The notes under the pieces: generated by a model | Database searches by the model: none | Told to the model about the DNA's origin: nothing | What the model saw: the letters and a program-made list of their open reading frames with translations, nothing else | Origin: Thiemannella venezuelensis | GTDB taxonomy: Bacteria; Actinomycetota; Actinomycetes; Streptosporangiales; Streptosporangiaceae | DNA length: 64,000 nucleotides | Assembly (NCBI RefSeq): GCF_014203605.1 | Contig: NZ_JACHJJ010000014.1 | Location: 1 to 64,000 of the forward strand | Direction: 5' to 3' | Position numbers and translations under genes: made by a program | Shown here: positions 50,853 to 59,664 of the stretch, piece by piece | How positions within the stretch are numbered: the stretch's first letter is position 1 | Layout of the letters: each line of letters opens with the position of its first letter

Positions 50853-51113
50853 ATGCTGGACACGCTGTCTTGCCTGGAGAAGTTCGCCGCGGCGGTACGC
50901 TCGCACGCCGATCTCTCACTGCACAACGTCTCGTTCGGCGATCCCGCCTACGTGTGCGTCCGCAACCGTTTCAGCGACACCCTCGCCGAGACCGTGACCT
51001 GCTCGCCCGACGGGGGTTTCATCACCTCCTGGGGCTACCGGCTCGGCGACGCCGGCAACATCGAGGACGCCGCCGCCCGGCTGGCCTACCTCCTCGCGGC
51101 CCTGCCCGCCTGA
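50853..51113 (+). CDS. 86-residue small protein of unknown function
   Basis: A short, acidic-to-neutral soluble protein (MLDTLSCLEKFAAAVRSHADL..., then GDPAYVCVRNRFSDTLAETVTCSPDGGFITSWGYRLGDAGNIEDAAARLAYLL). ATG 50853 has ACGGAGGTG upstream. It follows the XRE gene by 46 nt on the same strand and lies 3' of a second GCAATTGC site. It resembles small actinobacterial proteins encoded beside DUF5753 regulators, but I cannot name the family. A regulator partner role is inferred from context only. Confidence 0.72.
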   Translation: MLDTLSCLEKFAAAVRSHADLSLHNVSFGDPAYVCVRNRFSDTLAETVTCSPDGGFITSWGYRLGDAGNIEDAAARLAYLLAALPA

Positions 51114-51160
51114 GCCCGCCCCGGGACGGCGGGGGACCCGCCGCCCGGCCGGGCCGGGTG

Positions 51161-51808
51161 TCAGAGACCGTCCTCGGCGGGGAACGCGGAACGCTCCAGG
51201 CCGACCTCCCGGGCGGCCGCGACGCGGGCGTGCTCCAGGAGCCGGGCCCGCGACAGGTTCCCCGCCTCCAGGGTGTAGCGGATGGCCAGGCCGTCGAGCA
51301 TGCCGTCCAGCCGCTCGGCCGCGCCCTGCGGGTCGTCGCAGTCGAACTCGCCCGCGATCACACCCTGTGTGATCACGTCCCGGAGGATGTCGATCCAGGC
51401 GCCCTCGAACTCCAGCAGGAGGGTCCGGACGTGCTCCTCGCGCACCCCGACCGTCCAGGCGTCGAGCCAGAGGATCCAGCCCTGGTCGTCCCGCGAGGCC
51501 GGGATGACCAGGCGCAGCACCCGGTCCAGCCGCTCCACCGCGCTCTCCGGGCCCGCGACGATCTCCTTCAGCCGCTGGATCTCCGACTCGCTCGTGCTGC
51601 GGAGCATCTCGGTGATGAGATCGTCCTTGGTGGCGAAGTGATAGTGGATCAGCCCGCCGCTCACGTTGGTCGCCTTGGCGATGTCGGAGACGCGGGTGCT
51701 GGCCAGCCCTCGCTCCACCACGACCTTCCTGGCCGCCTCCAGCAGCTCGGCCCGGCGCTGGTCGGCCTGGTCGGCGCGGCTGCCTCGCGCCCCTCCTCCG
51801 CTGTGCAC
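51161..51808 (-). CDS. TetR-family transcriptional regulator
   Basis: A 215-residue TetR regulator. The N-terminal DNA-binding part reads RAELLEAARKVVVERGLASTRVSDIAKATNVSGGLIHYHFATKDDLITEML. The C-terminal domain resembles the TetR_C_6/BetI group (WILWLDAWTVGVREEHVRTLLLEFEGAWIDILRDVITQGVIAGEFDCDDPQGAAERLDGMLDGLAIRY). It is a solitary gene converging with the small protein gene and lying 3' of the glycosyltransferase operon. No obvious target is adjacent and no palindrome stands out at its start, so its regulon is unknown. Confidence 0.88.
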   Translation of the reverse strand: MHSGGGARGSRADQADQRRAELLEAARKVVVERGLASTRVSDIAKATNVSGGLIHYHFATKDDLITEMLRSTSESEIQRLKEIVAGPESAVERLDRVLRLVIPASRDDQGWILWLDAWTVGVREEHVRTLLLEFEGAWIDILRDVITQGVIAGEFDCDDPQGAAERLDGMLDGLAIRYTLEAGNLSRARLLEHARVAAAREVGLERSAFPAEDGL

Positions 51809-51957
51809 GGCGCAAGACTACAGCAGCGCGCCTCCCCGCCCCCGCGCGTGTGATCACCGGTGCGGCCGGTGACGCGGGGGCGGGAGGGCACGTGCTCCGG
51901 GGCACGTGCTCCGGAACGGGGGGCGGAGGCCGCGGAGCGCGGCCGGGGCGGCGGGTG

Positions 51958-54126
51958 TCAGCCGCAGCGGTAGAGCGACGACCGGGCCCCGTCCCGGGCA
52001 CTGTCCTGGGCCCCGTCCTGGGCACTGTCCTGGCCGCCGTACTCCGCCGGGTCGACCGCCGCGCAGTTGGCCTGGACCCACGCGTCGACCTCGGAGCCGC
52101 CGGAGCCGCCGCCGGGACCGCCGCGCCCGCCGCCGGGCATCACGTATCTGAGCTCACCGGCCGAGACGAGTCCCTGGAGCCGTTCCACGGTCATGGCGGG
52201 GTCGCTGCCGGTGAAACCGCCCATCGCGATGACGGGCAGGCCGGTCGAGAGGATGACCGACGAGGCGCTCTGCGCGCCGCCCACCGCCAGCAGCCAGGCC
52301 GCGCCGCCCCGGTTCGCCTTCAGGTACGCGATGAGCTGCTCGCTCATCGCCCCGCCGGGCCCGCCCCGCATGCCCTCCGGGCGCGTCCCCGCTCCCGCGG
52401 CGTCCTGCGGCGCCTGCCCGGGCGTGCCCTGCGCCGGCCGACCGGGCGTGCCCTCGGAGGGCTCCGGCCTGGTCCCGCCGGACAAGCCCCCGCGCGTGCC
52501 GTCCGGCGTTCCTCCGGCCCCGCGCATGCCGCCGAAGCCTCCGCTCCCGGCGGGCCCCGCGGTCGGGTTGGTGCCGTTGACGGGCGAGCCCAGCGGGGTC
52601 AGGGCGTAGGCCGCGGGTCCGGCCAGCCCGGCCGCCAGCCCGGTGGCCAGGGCGGCGGCGGCGATCCGGAGCCTGACCCGCGGCCCGATCCGCGCCGCGA
52701 CCAGCCCGACGGCCGCCGCCGCGCTCGCCGCGGCCACCGCCCACGCCAGCCAGGGCACGAACTCGGGGGTACGGCGCAGCACGGTGAACGCCCACGCCCC
52801 GGTGACCGCGATCCCCGCCGGCAGCGCCCACGCCCAGGCCCGCGCCCGGCGGTGGGCCCGCCACATCAGCACCCCGCCCAGGCCGGTGAGCGCGGCGACC
52901 GCCGGAGCCATGGCAGTGGTGTAGTACGGGTGGAAGGTCCCGCTGGAGAAGCTGAACACCGCGTAGTGGACGGCCAGCCAGCCTCCCCACAGCAGCAGCG
53001 CGGCGCGGGCGCCGGGGAGGTCGCGGCGGGCTCCGGAGTCCTCCCGGGCGGGTGGCGGGGCCCCCACCGGCGCCTCCGCGGACGGCGGGGCCGCCACCGG
53101 CCGGGCCCGGCCGGTGGCCAGGACGAGGCCGCAGACCAGGGCCAGGACCGCGAAGGGCAGCAGCCAGGAGATCTGCCCGGCCATGACGTCGTTGAACAGG
53201 CGCTCCGCGCCGGACTCGCCGCCGAACCCGCCGCCTCCCCCGCCCCGGCCGCTCCCGCCGAAGATCCGGCCGAGGCCGTTGTAGCCGACGACCAGGTCCC
53301 AGACGGAGTTGTCGGTGCTGCCTCCGATGTAGGGGCGGTCGGCGGCGGGCCACAGGTCGACGACCAGCATCCACCACCCGCTGGAGGCCACCAGGGCCGC
53401 GCCCGCCGCGAGCAGCCGGCCGAACCGCCGAGGCACCGTGCCCGGAGCCGCGGCCAGGTAGACCAGGGCGAGGGCGGGGACCACCAGGTAGGCCTGGAGC
53501 ATCTTGGTGTTGAAGGCCAGCCCGACCATGACCGCCGAGGCCACCAGGGTGCGGGTCCGGCCGTCGCGCACGGCCTCCAGGCAGAGCCATCCGGCCAGCA
53601 CCAGCAGCAGCACCAGGACGGTGTCGGGGTTGTTGTCCCGGTTGATGGCGACCGTGATCGGGGTCAGCGTCATCACCAGCGCGGCGACCAGCGCGGCCGC
53701 GTGGCCCGCCGTCCCCGGCAGCGAACGCCGTACCGCCGAGTGGACGGCGGCGACGGCCGCGACGCCCGCGGCGGCCTGGGGCAGGAGCATGCTCCACGTC
53801 CCGAACCCGAAGACCCGCGCCGAGAGCCCCATCACCCACAGCGCCAGTGGCGGCTTGTCCACGGTGATGAACGACCCGGCGTCCAGCGCACCGAAGAAGA
53901 AGGCCTTCCAGCTCCGGGTGCCCGACAGGATCGCGGCAGCGTAGTAGTCGTTGGCGTGGCCGTTGCTCCCCAGGGCCCAGGTGTAGAGCACGGCGGCCAG
54001 CGCCAGGACGGCCCAGAACCCGGGGCGCGCCCAGCGCGGAGCGCCCGCGTGCGCCCGGGCGGGCGGGGCCGCGTGCCGCGCGGCGGCGGGGACGGGGGCG
54101 GAGGAGGCCGGGGCGGGGGCGGTCAT
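51958..54126 (-). CDS. ArnT/PMT-type membrane glycosyltransferase
   Basis: A 722-residue GT39/GT83-like transferase with about 12 membrane helices. The first extracytoplasmic loop has NDYYAAAILSGTRSWKAFFFGALDAGSFITVDKPPLALWVMGLSARVFG (conserved acidic residue and DKPP). NRDNNPDTVLVLLLVLAGW and FNTKMLQAYLVVPAL are family blocks. The C-terminal extracytoplasmic part is Gly-rich and contains an 8-residue tandem repeat. It uses a polyprenyl-phosphate sugar to glycosylate an extracellular acceptor. Its ATG overlaps the stop of the GT2/GtrA gene (54123-54126), which probably makes or flips the lipid-linked donor. Confidence 0.88.
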   Translation of the reverse strand: MTAPAPASSAPVPAAARHAAPPARAHAGAPRWARPGFWAVLALAAVLYTWALGSNGHANDYYAAAILSGTRSWKAFFFGALDAGSFITVDKPPLALWVMGLSARVFGFGTWSMLLPQAAAGVAAVAAVHSAVRRSLPGTAGHAAALVAALVMTLTPITVAINRDNNPDTVLVLLLVLAGWLCLEAVRDGRTRTLVASAVMVGLAFNTKMLQAYLVVPALALVYLAAAPGTVPRRFGRLLAAGAALVASSGWWMLVVDLWPAADRPYIGGSTDNSVWDLVVGYNGLGRIFGGSGRGGGGGGFGGESGAERLFNDVMAGQISWLLPFAVLALVCGLVLATGRARPVAAPPSAEAPVGAPPPAREDSGARRDLPGARAALLLWGGWLAVHYAVFSFSSGTFHPYYTTAMAPAVAALTGLGGVLMWRAHRRARAWAWALPAGIAVTGAWAFTVLRRTPEFVPWLAWAVAAASAAAAVGLVAARIGPRVRLRIAAAALATGLAAGLAGPAAYALTPLGSPVNGTNPTAGPAGSGGFGGMRGAGGTPDGTRGGLSGGTRPEPSEGTPGRPAQGTPGQAPQDAAGAGTRPEGMRGGPGGAMSEQLIAYLKANRGGAAWLLAVGGAQSASSVILSTGLPVIAMGGFTGSDPAMTVERLQGLVSAGELRYVMPGGGRGGPGGGSGGSEVDAWVQANCAAVDPAEYGGQDSAQDGAQDSARDGARSSLYRCG
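51984..52031 (-). repeat. 24-bp tandem repeat, two copies, coding
   Basis: Units 51984-52007 and 52008-52031 differ at a single base. They encode two 8-residue units (QDSAQDGA-like) near the C-terminus of the ArnT-like protein. A slippage-prone, length-variable tail is likely. Confidence 0.75.
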
Positions 54127-55319
54127 CGCGCGGCCTCCCCGACCCGGCGCGGGTTGAACACCCAGCCGCGCAGCAGCAGGAAGCGGACCACGGTGGCCAG
54201 GGCGTTGGCGGCGATGACCGCGGCGATCTCGGCGGCGGCGGACGCGCCGGGGGCCAGCGAGGTCAGCAGGGCCAGGCCGCCGGTGCTCAGCACCAGGCCG
54301 ATGAGGAAGGCCAGGCCGCCTTCGAGCTGGTGGCGCAGGGCCCCCGCGCGGCCGGTGACGCCGAAGGTGAAGCGCCGGTTGGCCGCGGTGTTGGCGACCG
54401 CGGTGACGAGCAGGGCCAGCGCGTTGGCCGCCACGGCGGGCACCAGCAGCCGCAGGAGCGTGAACAGGCCCAGGTGGGCCAGGGTGCTGATCACACCGAT
54501 GATCGCGAAGCTGGGCAGCTGGCGGGCCATGCCGGCCGGGAGCCGGGCCTCGCGGACCCGCGGCGGGACCGGGATCCCGGCCGGACCCGAGAGGGTCCTG
54601 CGCGCCACCCGGGCCATGCCCCTCAGGTCGTCCTTGATGGTCTTGACGATGTCCACCCGGCTGTCGGGGTCGTCGACCCAGTCCACCGGGACCTCGTGGA
54701 TGCGCAGCCCGTGCCGCTCGGCGAGCAGCAGCAGTTCGGTGTCGAAGAACCATTCCTCGTCCTCGACCGCCGGCAGCAGCGCCTGGGCGATCTCGGTGCG
54801 GACCGCTTTGAAACCGCACTGGGCGTCGGAGAAACCCGCGCCCATCGCCCCGCGCAGCAGCAGGTTGTAGCCGCGGGAGATGAACTCGCGCTTCGGCCCG
54901 CGCACCACGTTCGAGCTCCTGGACAGGCGGGTGCCGATGGCCAGGTCGCTGTGGCCCGACAGCAGCGGGGCCACCAGCGGCAGGAAGGCGTCCAGGTCGG
55001 TGGAGAGGTCCACGTCCATGTAGCCGACCACGTCGGCGTCGCTGCCGGACCAGACCCGGCGCAGCGCCCGCCCCCGGCCCTTGGCGTCCAGGTGGACGGC
55101 GCGCACGTGCGGCAGCTCGCGGCTCAGGTCCGCGGCGATCGGCCAGGTCGCGTCGGTGCTCGCGTTGTCGGCGATCGTGATGCGGAAGCCGTACGGGAAG
55201 GTGGCGGTGAGGTAGGCGTGCAGGCGGCGGACGCTCTCGGCGAGCACCCGCTGCTCGTTGTACACGGGAACGACGATCTCGACCAGCCGGGTCCGCACCG
55301 GTGCCGTCAGCCGGCTCAT
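54123..55319 (-). CDS. dolichyl-phosphate-sugar synthase-like GT2 fused to GtrA membrane domain
   Basis: A 398-residue protein. The GT2 domain has VEIVVPVYNEQRVLAESVRRLHAYL, ITIADNASTDATW and the metal-binding VVGYMDVDLSTDL (DxD), then DAQCGFKAVRTEIAQALLPAVEDEEWFFDTELLLLAERHGLRIHEVPVDWVDDPDSRV. The C-terminal GtrA-like domain has four membrane helices. It makes a polyprenyl-phosphate-linked sugar for use by the downstream transferase. The start is ATG 55319 (GGGGGGCGG upstream); the longer frame to 55475 is unsupported by homology. GT2-GtrA fusion beside an ArnT-like gene is typical of actinobacteria. Confidence 0.9.
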   Translation of the reverse strand: MSRLTAPVRTRLVEIVVPVYNEQRVLAESVRRLHAYLTATFPYGFRITIADNASTDATWPIAADLSRELPHVRAVHLDAKGRGRALRRVWSGSDADVVGYMDVDLSTDLDAFLPLVAPLLSGHSDLAIGTRLSRSSNVVRGPKREFISRGYNLLLRGAMGAGFSDAQCGFKAVRTEIAQALLPAVEDEEWFFDTELLLLAERHGLRIHEVPVDWVDDPDSRVDIVKTIKDDLRGMARVARRTLSGPAGIPVPPRVREARLPAGMARQLPSFAIIGVISTLAHLGLFTLLRLLVPAVAANALALLVTAVANTAANRRFTFGVTGRAGALRHQLEGGLAFLIGLVLSTGGLALLTSLAPGASAAAEIAAVIAANALATVVRFLLLRGWVFNPRRVGEAAR

Positions 55320-55435
55320 ACCGCCCCCCGGGGATCGTGGCTCTGCTCTGTCATGGCCCGAGATTCGGCGAGCGACCTTGGGCCGTCCTGAGGCGATCGT
55401 TAACGCCGCATGAGAAAAGGGAAGATCCCCAGCGT

Positions 55436-55463
55436 GATCAGTTGATCTTGCAAATGACTTGCA
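55436..55463. promoter_or_regulatory. two adjacent palindromes in the GT2 upstream region
   Basis: GATCA-GT-TGATC (55436-55447) is followed after 1 nt by TGCAA-N5-TTGCA (55449-55463), 117 nt upstream of the GT2 start and 124 nt from the stop of the kinase gene. Likely regulator sites in an otherwise featureless 267-nt gap. Confidence 0.4.
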
Positions 55464-55586
55464 GGGCCCGTACACGGCGGATCCGGCCGCACGGGGACCG
55501 CACGGCCGGACCGGAACCCGGGCACCCGCCTCCCGGCGCAGGAGCGGCCCGGCCGGAGCCGCACCCGGCTCCCGGGGAAGGCGCCG

Positions 55587-57086
55587 TCACTCCCCCCCGG
55601 CGGGCCCTCCCGGGAGCGCGGAGCCGGGCAGGCGCAGCCGGGCGAGGGCGCCCCCGCCGGAGGCGTTCTCCAGCGCCGCCTCTCCGCCCGCCTCCCGTAC
55701 GGCCTGCGCCACGATCGCCAGCCCCAGCCCGGAACCGGGCATGCTCCGGGCCGCGGGAGAGCGCCAGAAGCGGTCGAACACGTAGGGCAGCTCGTCCTCC
55801 GCGAGGCCGGGACCGTGGTCGCGCACGGTCAGCTCGCCGCCGCGGAGCCGTACGACCACCGGGCCGCCCGCCACACCGCCGGCCGGGGAACCGCCCCCGG
55901 CCGGCTCCCCGGCCGCCGCCGTGCCGGAGAACTTCACCGCGTTGTCCAGCAGGTTGACCACGGCCCGCTCCAGCGCGGCCTGGCTGCCGCGGACGTACCA
56001 GGGAGCGAGCTCGACCTCGACCGGGATCTCCGGCGCGCGGAGCCGGGCCCGGGCCGCCGCCGACTCGACCACCTCGTGGAAGGCCACCTCGGCGGGCGGC
56101 TCGCCCTCCTCCTCGGCGCGGGAGAGCTGGAGCAGGTCCCCGATCAGCGTGGACATCTCCTCGAACTGCGCCTTGAGACTGCTCAGCAGCCGGTGCTTGG
56201 CGGGCGGGGCCAGCGGGCGGCCGGTGTTCTCGCTGCGCAGCAGCAGGTCGACGTTGGTCCGCAGGCTGGTGAGCGGGGTGCGCAGCTCGTGCCCGGCGTC
56301 GGCGATCAGCCGCCGCTGCCGTTCGCGGGAGCCCGCCAGCGCGGCGGTCATGGCGTTGAACGAGGTGCCCAGCCGGGCGATCTCGTCGTCGCCCCGGACC
56401 GGGATCCGGGTGCCGAGGTCCTCGGTCCTGGCGATGTGCTCGGCCACCCCGGTCAGGCGCTCCACCGGCCGCAGCACCGTGCGGGCGATGAGCGTGCCCG
56501 CGGTCGCCGCTCCCACCACGCCCAGCGCGGCGACCCCGGCGAGGATCCAGGCGAGCGCGGAGAGCGTGGACTGGAACTCGGCCAGCGGCCGGGACTCCAT
56601 GACCGCCAGGCCCGAACCGACGCTCCTGGTCAGCACCCGCACGTCGGCCCCGTCCGCGGTCGTGCCGTCCCGGCGCGCCTGCGCGCCCTCCGGCATCGCC
56701 GCCAATGCCCGGTCCTCGGGGGTGACCCGCACCTCGGTCGCGCCGACCACGCAGGTGCCGCCCTCGGCGTCGATCAGCTGCAGCGGCGGCAGGCGGAAGG
56801 GCGGCGGGCGGCGCGGCCCGTCCTCGGAGCAGTACTGCGCGACCCACTCCAAGCCCTGCACCCCCTTCGGGTCGCGCAGCGAGCGGTCGACCTGCTCCAG
56901 CATCGCGGTACGCACGATGAACCAGCAGGCCCCCGCGCACACCGCGATCGCCACCGCCACGGCCGCCGCGACCAGCAGGGTGAGCCGCGAGCGCAGCGAG
57001 CGGCGGGCGCCCAGCGGCGCGCCCTCCCCCTCCTGCCGCCGGCCGGCCGGGCGGGCTCCCGCGGCGCGCGACCGGCCGCCGGTCAC
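55587..57086 (-). CDS. HAMP-containing sensor histidine kinase
   Basis: A 499-residue kinase. It has two membrane helices ([24 protein letters not shown] and [24 protein letters not shown]) around an extracytoplasmic sensor with two cysteines (YCSEDGP; GGTCVVG). HAMP follows ([45 protein letters not shown]), then HisKA with [26 protein letters not shown] and HATPase with [10 protein letters not shown] and [14 protein letters not shown] Gly/Pro insert lies within the HATPase domain (about 415-435). GTG 57086 overlaps the stop of the response regulator gene (GTGA), so the pair is coupled. The domain set matches MprB/CseC-type envelope-stress kinases. Confidence 0.92.
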   Translation of the reverse strand: MTGGRSRAAGARPAGRRQEGEGAPLGARRSLRSRLTLLVAAAVAVAIAVCAGACWFIVRTAMLEQVDRSLRDPKGVQGLEWVAQYCSEDGPRRPPPFRLPPLQLIDAEGGTCVVGATEVRVTPEDRALAAMPEGAQARRDGTTADGADVRVLTRSVGSGLAVMESRPLAEFQSTLSALAWILAGVAALGVVGAATAGTLIARTVLRPVERLTGVAEHIARTEDLGTRIPVRGDDEIARLGTSFNAMTAALAGSRERQRRLIADAGHELRTPLTSLRTNVDLLLRSENTGRPLAPPAKHRLLSSLKAQFEEMSTLIGDLLQLSRAEEEGEPPAEVAFHEVVESAAARARLRAPEIPVEVELAPWYVRGSQAALERAVVNLLDNAVKFSGTAAAGEPAGGGSPAGGVAGGPVVVRLRGGELTVRDHGPGLAEDELPYVFDRFWRSPAARSMPGSGLGLAIVAQAVREAGGEAALENASGGGALARLRLPGSALPGGPAGGE

Positions 57087-57793
57087 GCCGAGCCCCGCAG
57101 CACGTAGCCGACGCCCCGGACGGTGTGGATCAGCCGGGGAAGCCCCCCGGTCTCGGTCTTGCGGCGCAGGTACATGACGTAGACGTCCAGGGAGTTGGAA
57201 CTCGGCTCGAAGTCGAACCCCCACACCTCGCTGAGGATCTGCTCGCGGGTGAGCACCTGCCGGGGGTGGACCATGAGCAGCTCCAGCAGCAGGTACTCGG
57301 TCCGGGTGAGCTCCAGCGGGACGCCGGCCCGGGTGACCTCCCGGGCGGCGACGTCCATCCGCAGGTCGTCGAAGGCCAGCACGCCGGGATCCTCGGCCGC
57401 CGGGGCGGCCAGCGCGCCGCGCCGCAGCAGCGCCCGGACCCGGGCCAGCAGCTCGTCCAGCTCGAACGGCTTGACCAGGTAGTCGTCGGCGCCCGCGTCC
57501 AGCCCCGAGACCCGGTCTCCGACGGCGTCGCGGGCGGTGAGCATGAGCACCGGGACGTGGTTGCCGGCCGCGCGGAGCCTGCGGCAGGCGGTCAGCCCGT
57601 CCAGCCGGGGCATCATCACGTCCAGCAGCACCAGCTCGTACGGCTCCCGCTCCAGCGCCTCCAGGGCGGCCAGGCCGTCGGCGGCCAGGCCGACCCGGTA
57701 GCCCTCGTACTCCAGGCTGCTCTGCAGCGCCTCCCGGAGCGCGGGCTCGTCGTCCACGACCAGCACCCGCGCCGCCTCACCGTCACCACCCAT
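57083..57793 (-). CDS. OmpR/PhoB-family response regulator
   Basis: A 236-residue regulator. The receiver has [23 protein letters not shown], phospho-acceptor Asp in [15 protein letters not shown] and Lys in [11 protein letters not shown]. The winged-helix effector ends [50 protein letters not shown] chose ATG 57793 because a -10-like TACCGT ends 7 nt before it, fitting a leaderless mRNA; GTG 57811 and GTG 57802 are alternatives. An 11-bp-period TCATG direct repeat sits at the -35 position, implying autoregulation. It is followed by, and overlaps, its cognate kinase gene. Confidence 0.92.
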   Translation of the reverse strand: MGGDGEAARVLVVDDEPALREALQSSLEYEGYRVGLAADGLAALEALEREPYELVLLDVMMPRLDGLTACRRLRAAGNHVPVLMLTARDAVGDRVSGLDAGADDYLVKPFELDELLARVRALLRRGALAAPAAEDPGVLAFDDLRMDVAAREVTRAGVPLELTRTEYLLLELLMVHPRQVLTREQILSEVWGFDFEPSSNSLDVYVMYLRRKTETGGLPRLIHTVRGVGYVLRGSA

Positions 57794-57800
57794 GGCACCC

Positions 57801-57834
57801 ACGGTAGGCACCCTTCATGAGAACCCCATGAAGG
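57801..57834 (-). promoter_or_regulatory. OmpR-type binding repeat and -10 of a leaderless promoter
   Basis: Minus strand: TCATG-N6-TCATG (11-bp period) inside an inverted repeat CCTTCATG-N7-CATGAAGG (57812-57834), then TACCGT (57806-57801) 7 nt before ATG 57793. The repeat occupies the place of the -35 box, which suits activation by the regulator itself. Confidence 0.55.
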
Positions 57835-57951
57835 GGCACCGGCGTTTCCCCGGGAGGTCCCCTCCCGTCCCCCGGCGGGCACCGGACCCCGGCGCGGCCT
57901 CCGGCCTCTCAGCACCGGGTCCGGCGGGGCGCTCCCGCGGCGCCGTACCGC

Positions 57952-59478
57952 TCAGGGGCCTTCCAGCACCGCCATGGCCGCGTTGTGGCCGGGGATGCCG
58001 CTGACCCCGCCGCCGCGCCGGGCGCCCGCCCCGCAGAGCAGGACCCGCTCGTGGCCGGTCTCCACCCCCCAGGTCCCCGCCTCGCCGAACGGCCAGGACA
58101 GGTCGCGGTGGAAGATGTGCCCGCCGGGCAGGCCCGCCTCCGCCTCCAGGTCGACGGGGGTCTTGGCCTCCAGGCAGGGGCTCCCGTCCGGGGCGCGCAG
58201 CAGGCAGTCCTCGATCGGCTCGGCGAGGACCGCGTTCACCGAGGCCAGGGTCGCGCGCAGCGCCTCCTCCCGCGCGGCGGCCGGATCGCCGCGGAACAGC
58301 CGGGCGGGCATGTGCAGCCCGAACAGCGTCATCGTCTGGGCGCCTGCGGCGCGCAGCTCCGGGCCGAGGATCGACGGGTCGGTCAGCGAGTGGCAGTAGA
58401 CCTCCGCCGGGGGCAGGCTCGGGACCTCCCCCCGCGCGGCCTCGGCGTAGGCGCGGGCGAGCTGGTCGCGGCCCTCGTTGATGTGGAAGGTCCCGCTGAA
58501 GGCCGCAGCCGGGTCCACCCGGGCGTCCCGCAGGCGGGGCAGCCGCGAGAGCACCATGTTGACCTTGAGCTGGGCGCCCTCCGGAGCGGGCTCCCCGCTC
58601 TCCGGCTCCCCCAGCAGGCGGGCCAGCACGGCGGGCGGCACGTTGGCGAGCACCCGCTCCCCGGTGACCGTGTGCTCCCCGGCCGCGTCGCGGAAGACGA
58701 CCTCCCCGGAGGGGTCGACCGCCAGCACCTCGGCCCCGGTGCGGAGCTCCGCCCCGGCGGCGCGGGCGGCCTCCGCCAGGCCCCCGGAGACCGCGCCCAT
58801 GCCGCCGACCGGGACGTTCCAGTCGCCGGTGCCGTCGCCGATCACGTGGTACAGGAAGCACCGGTTGGCCAGCAGGCTCCCGTCGCCCGGGTCGGCGAAG
58901 GTGCCGATGAGCGCGTCGGTGAGCACCACCCCGCGCACGGTGTCGTCGGCGAACCGCTCGTCCACGGTCTCGCCGATCGGCCGCTCGAACAGCTCCCGCC
59001 AGGCCTCGGGACCCACGAGGTCCCGCATCGCCGTACGGTCCGCGAGCGGTTCGAGCAGCGTCGGCGCGACCTTGGCGGCGACCTCGGCGGTCATCGCGTA
59101 GAAGCGCCGCCACGCGTCGAGGTCGGCGCCTCCGCCGGTGACCCCCTCGAACGAGGCGGCGGTGCGCCCGGCGTCGTCGTTGTCCACCAGCAGGCCGGTC
59201 TCCCCCACCGGCGTGTAGGAGGCGTACCGGCGGCGGCGCAGTTCCACCGCGAGCCCGAGGTCCTTGACGATCTTCGAGGGCAGCAGGCTGACCAGGTAGG
59301 AGTAGCGCGAGAGCCGGGCGTCCACGCCGGGGAAGGCGCGGGCCGAGACGGCGAGGCCGCCGACGTGGTCCAGGCGTTCCAGGACGAGGACCCGGCGCCC
59401 GGCGCGGGCGAGGTAGGCGGCGGCGACCAGGCCGTTGTGGCCGCCTCCGGCGATCACGGCGTCATAGCGGGAGAGCAT
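57952..59478 (-). CDS. phytoene-desaturase-like FAD-dependent oxidoreductase
   Basis: A 508-residue flavoprotein. The dinucleotide-binding start is YDAVIAGGGHNGLVAAAYLARAGRRVLVLERLDHVGG (GxGxxG...E). Mid-protein is VYHVIGDGTGDWNVPVGGMGAVSGGLAEAARAAGAELRTGAEVLAVD, and the C-terminal FAD-closing motif is VLLCGAGARRGGGVSGIPGHNAAMAVLEG. It belongs to the carotenoid desaturase/PYROXD2-like group. No carotenoid synthesis gene (crtB, crtE) is nearby, so it more likely acts on another lipid or is a PYROXD2-type protein. ATG 59478. A 20-codon open frame precedes it by 68 nt. Confidence 0.88.
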   Translation of the reverse strand: MLSRYDAVIAGGGHNGLVAAAYLARAGRRVLVLERLDHVGGLAVSARAFPGVDARLSRYSYLVSLLPSKIVKDLGLAVELRRRRYASYTPVGETGLLVDNDDAGRTAASFEGVTGGGADLDAWRRFYAMTAEVAAKVAPTLLEPLADRTAMRDLVGPEAWRELFERPIGETVDERFADDTVRGVVLTDALIGTFADPGDGSLLANRCFLYHVIGDGTGDWNVPVGGMGAVSGGLAEAARAAGAELRTGAEVLAVDPSGEVVFRDAAGEHTVTGERVLANVPPAVLARLLGEPESGEPAPEGAQLKVNMVLSRLPRLRDARVDPAAAFSGTFHINEGRDQLARAYAEAARGEVPSLPPAEVYCHSLTDPSILGPELRAAGAQTMTLFGLHMPARLFRGDPAAAREEALRATLASVNAVLAEPIEDCLLRAPDGSPCLEAKTPVDLEAEAGLPGGHIFHRDLSWPFGEAGTWGVETGHERVLLCGAGARRGGGVSGIPGHNAAMAVLEGP

Positions 59479-59546
59479 GGGGCGTCCAGGGGTGAGGGCC
59501 TGCGGGGCTGCGGTCTTCTGGGACGTCCCGCGGGTCGTCCCGCGGG

Positions 59547-59609
59547 TCAGAGCCCGCTCTGCCAGTGCGGCTCGGGCCGGAGCACGCCCGCGATCTCGAT
59601 CGGCGCCAT
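59547..59609 (-). CDS. possible 20-residue leaderless small protein or leader peptide
   Basis: The frame starts ATGGCGCCGATCGAGATC and encodes MAPIEIAGVLRP followed by a Trp-containing end (HWQSGL). A TAGGGT -10-like hexamer ends 6 nt before the ATG, the arrangement of leaderless actinobacterial transcripts. It lies on the same strand as, and 68 nt before, the flavoprotein gene. It may be a regulatory leader peptide, a true small protein, or chance. It is too short for homology by eye. Confidence 0.35.
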   Translation of the reverse strand: MAPIEIAGVLRPEPHWQSGL

Positions 59610-59664
59610 GCCCGGACCCTACCCCGAATACGACAAATCGACCATAGTCACCTCAGGCCCGCGG

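Noticed and set aside
57882-57924. Terminator after the phytoene-desaturase-like gene
   Set aside because: CCGGACCC and GGGTCCGG are complementary, but the 27-nt loop makes this a weak case.
57952-59478. Carotenoid biosynthesis cluster
   Set aside because: Only one desaturase-like flavoprotein is present; no phytoene synthase, GGPP synthase or cyclase is within the window.
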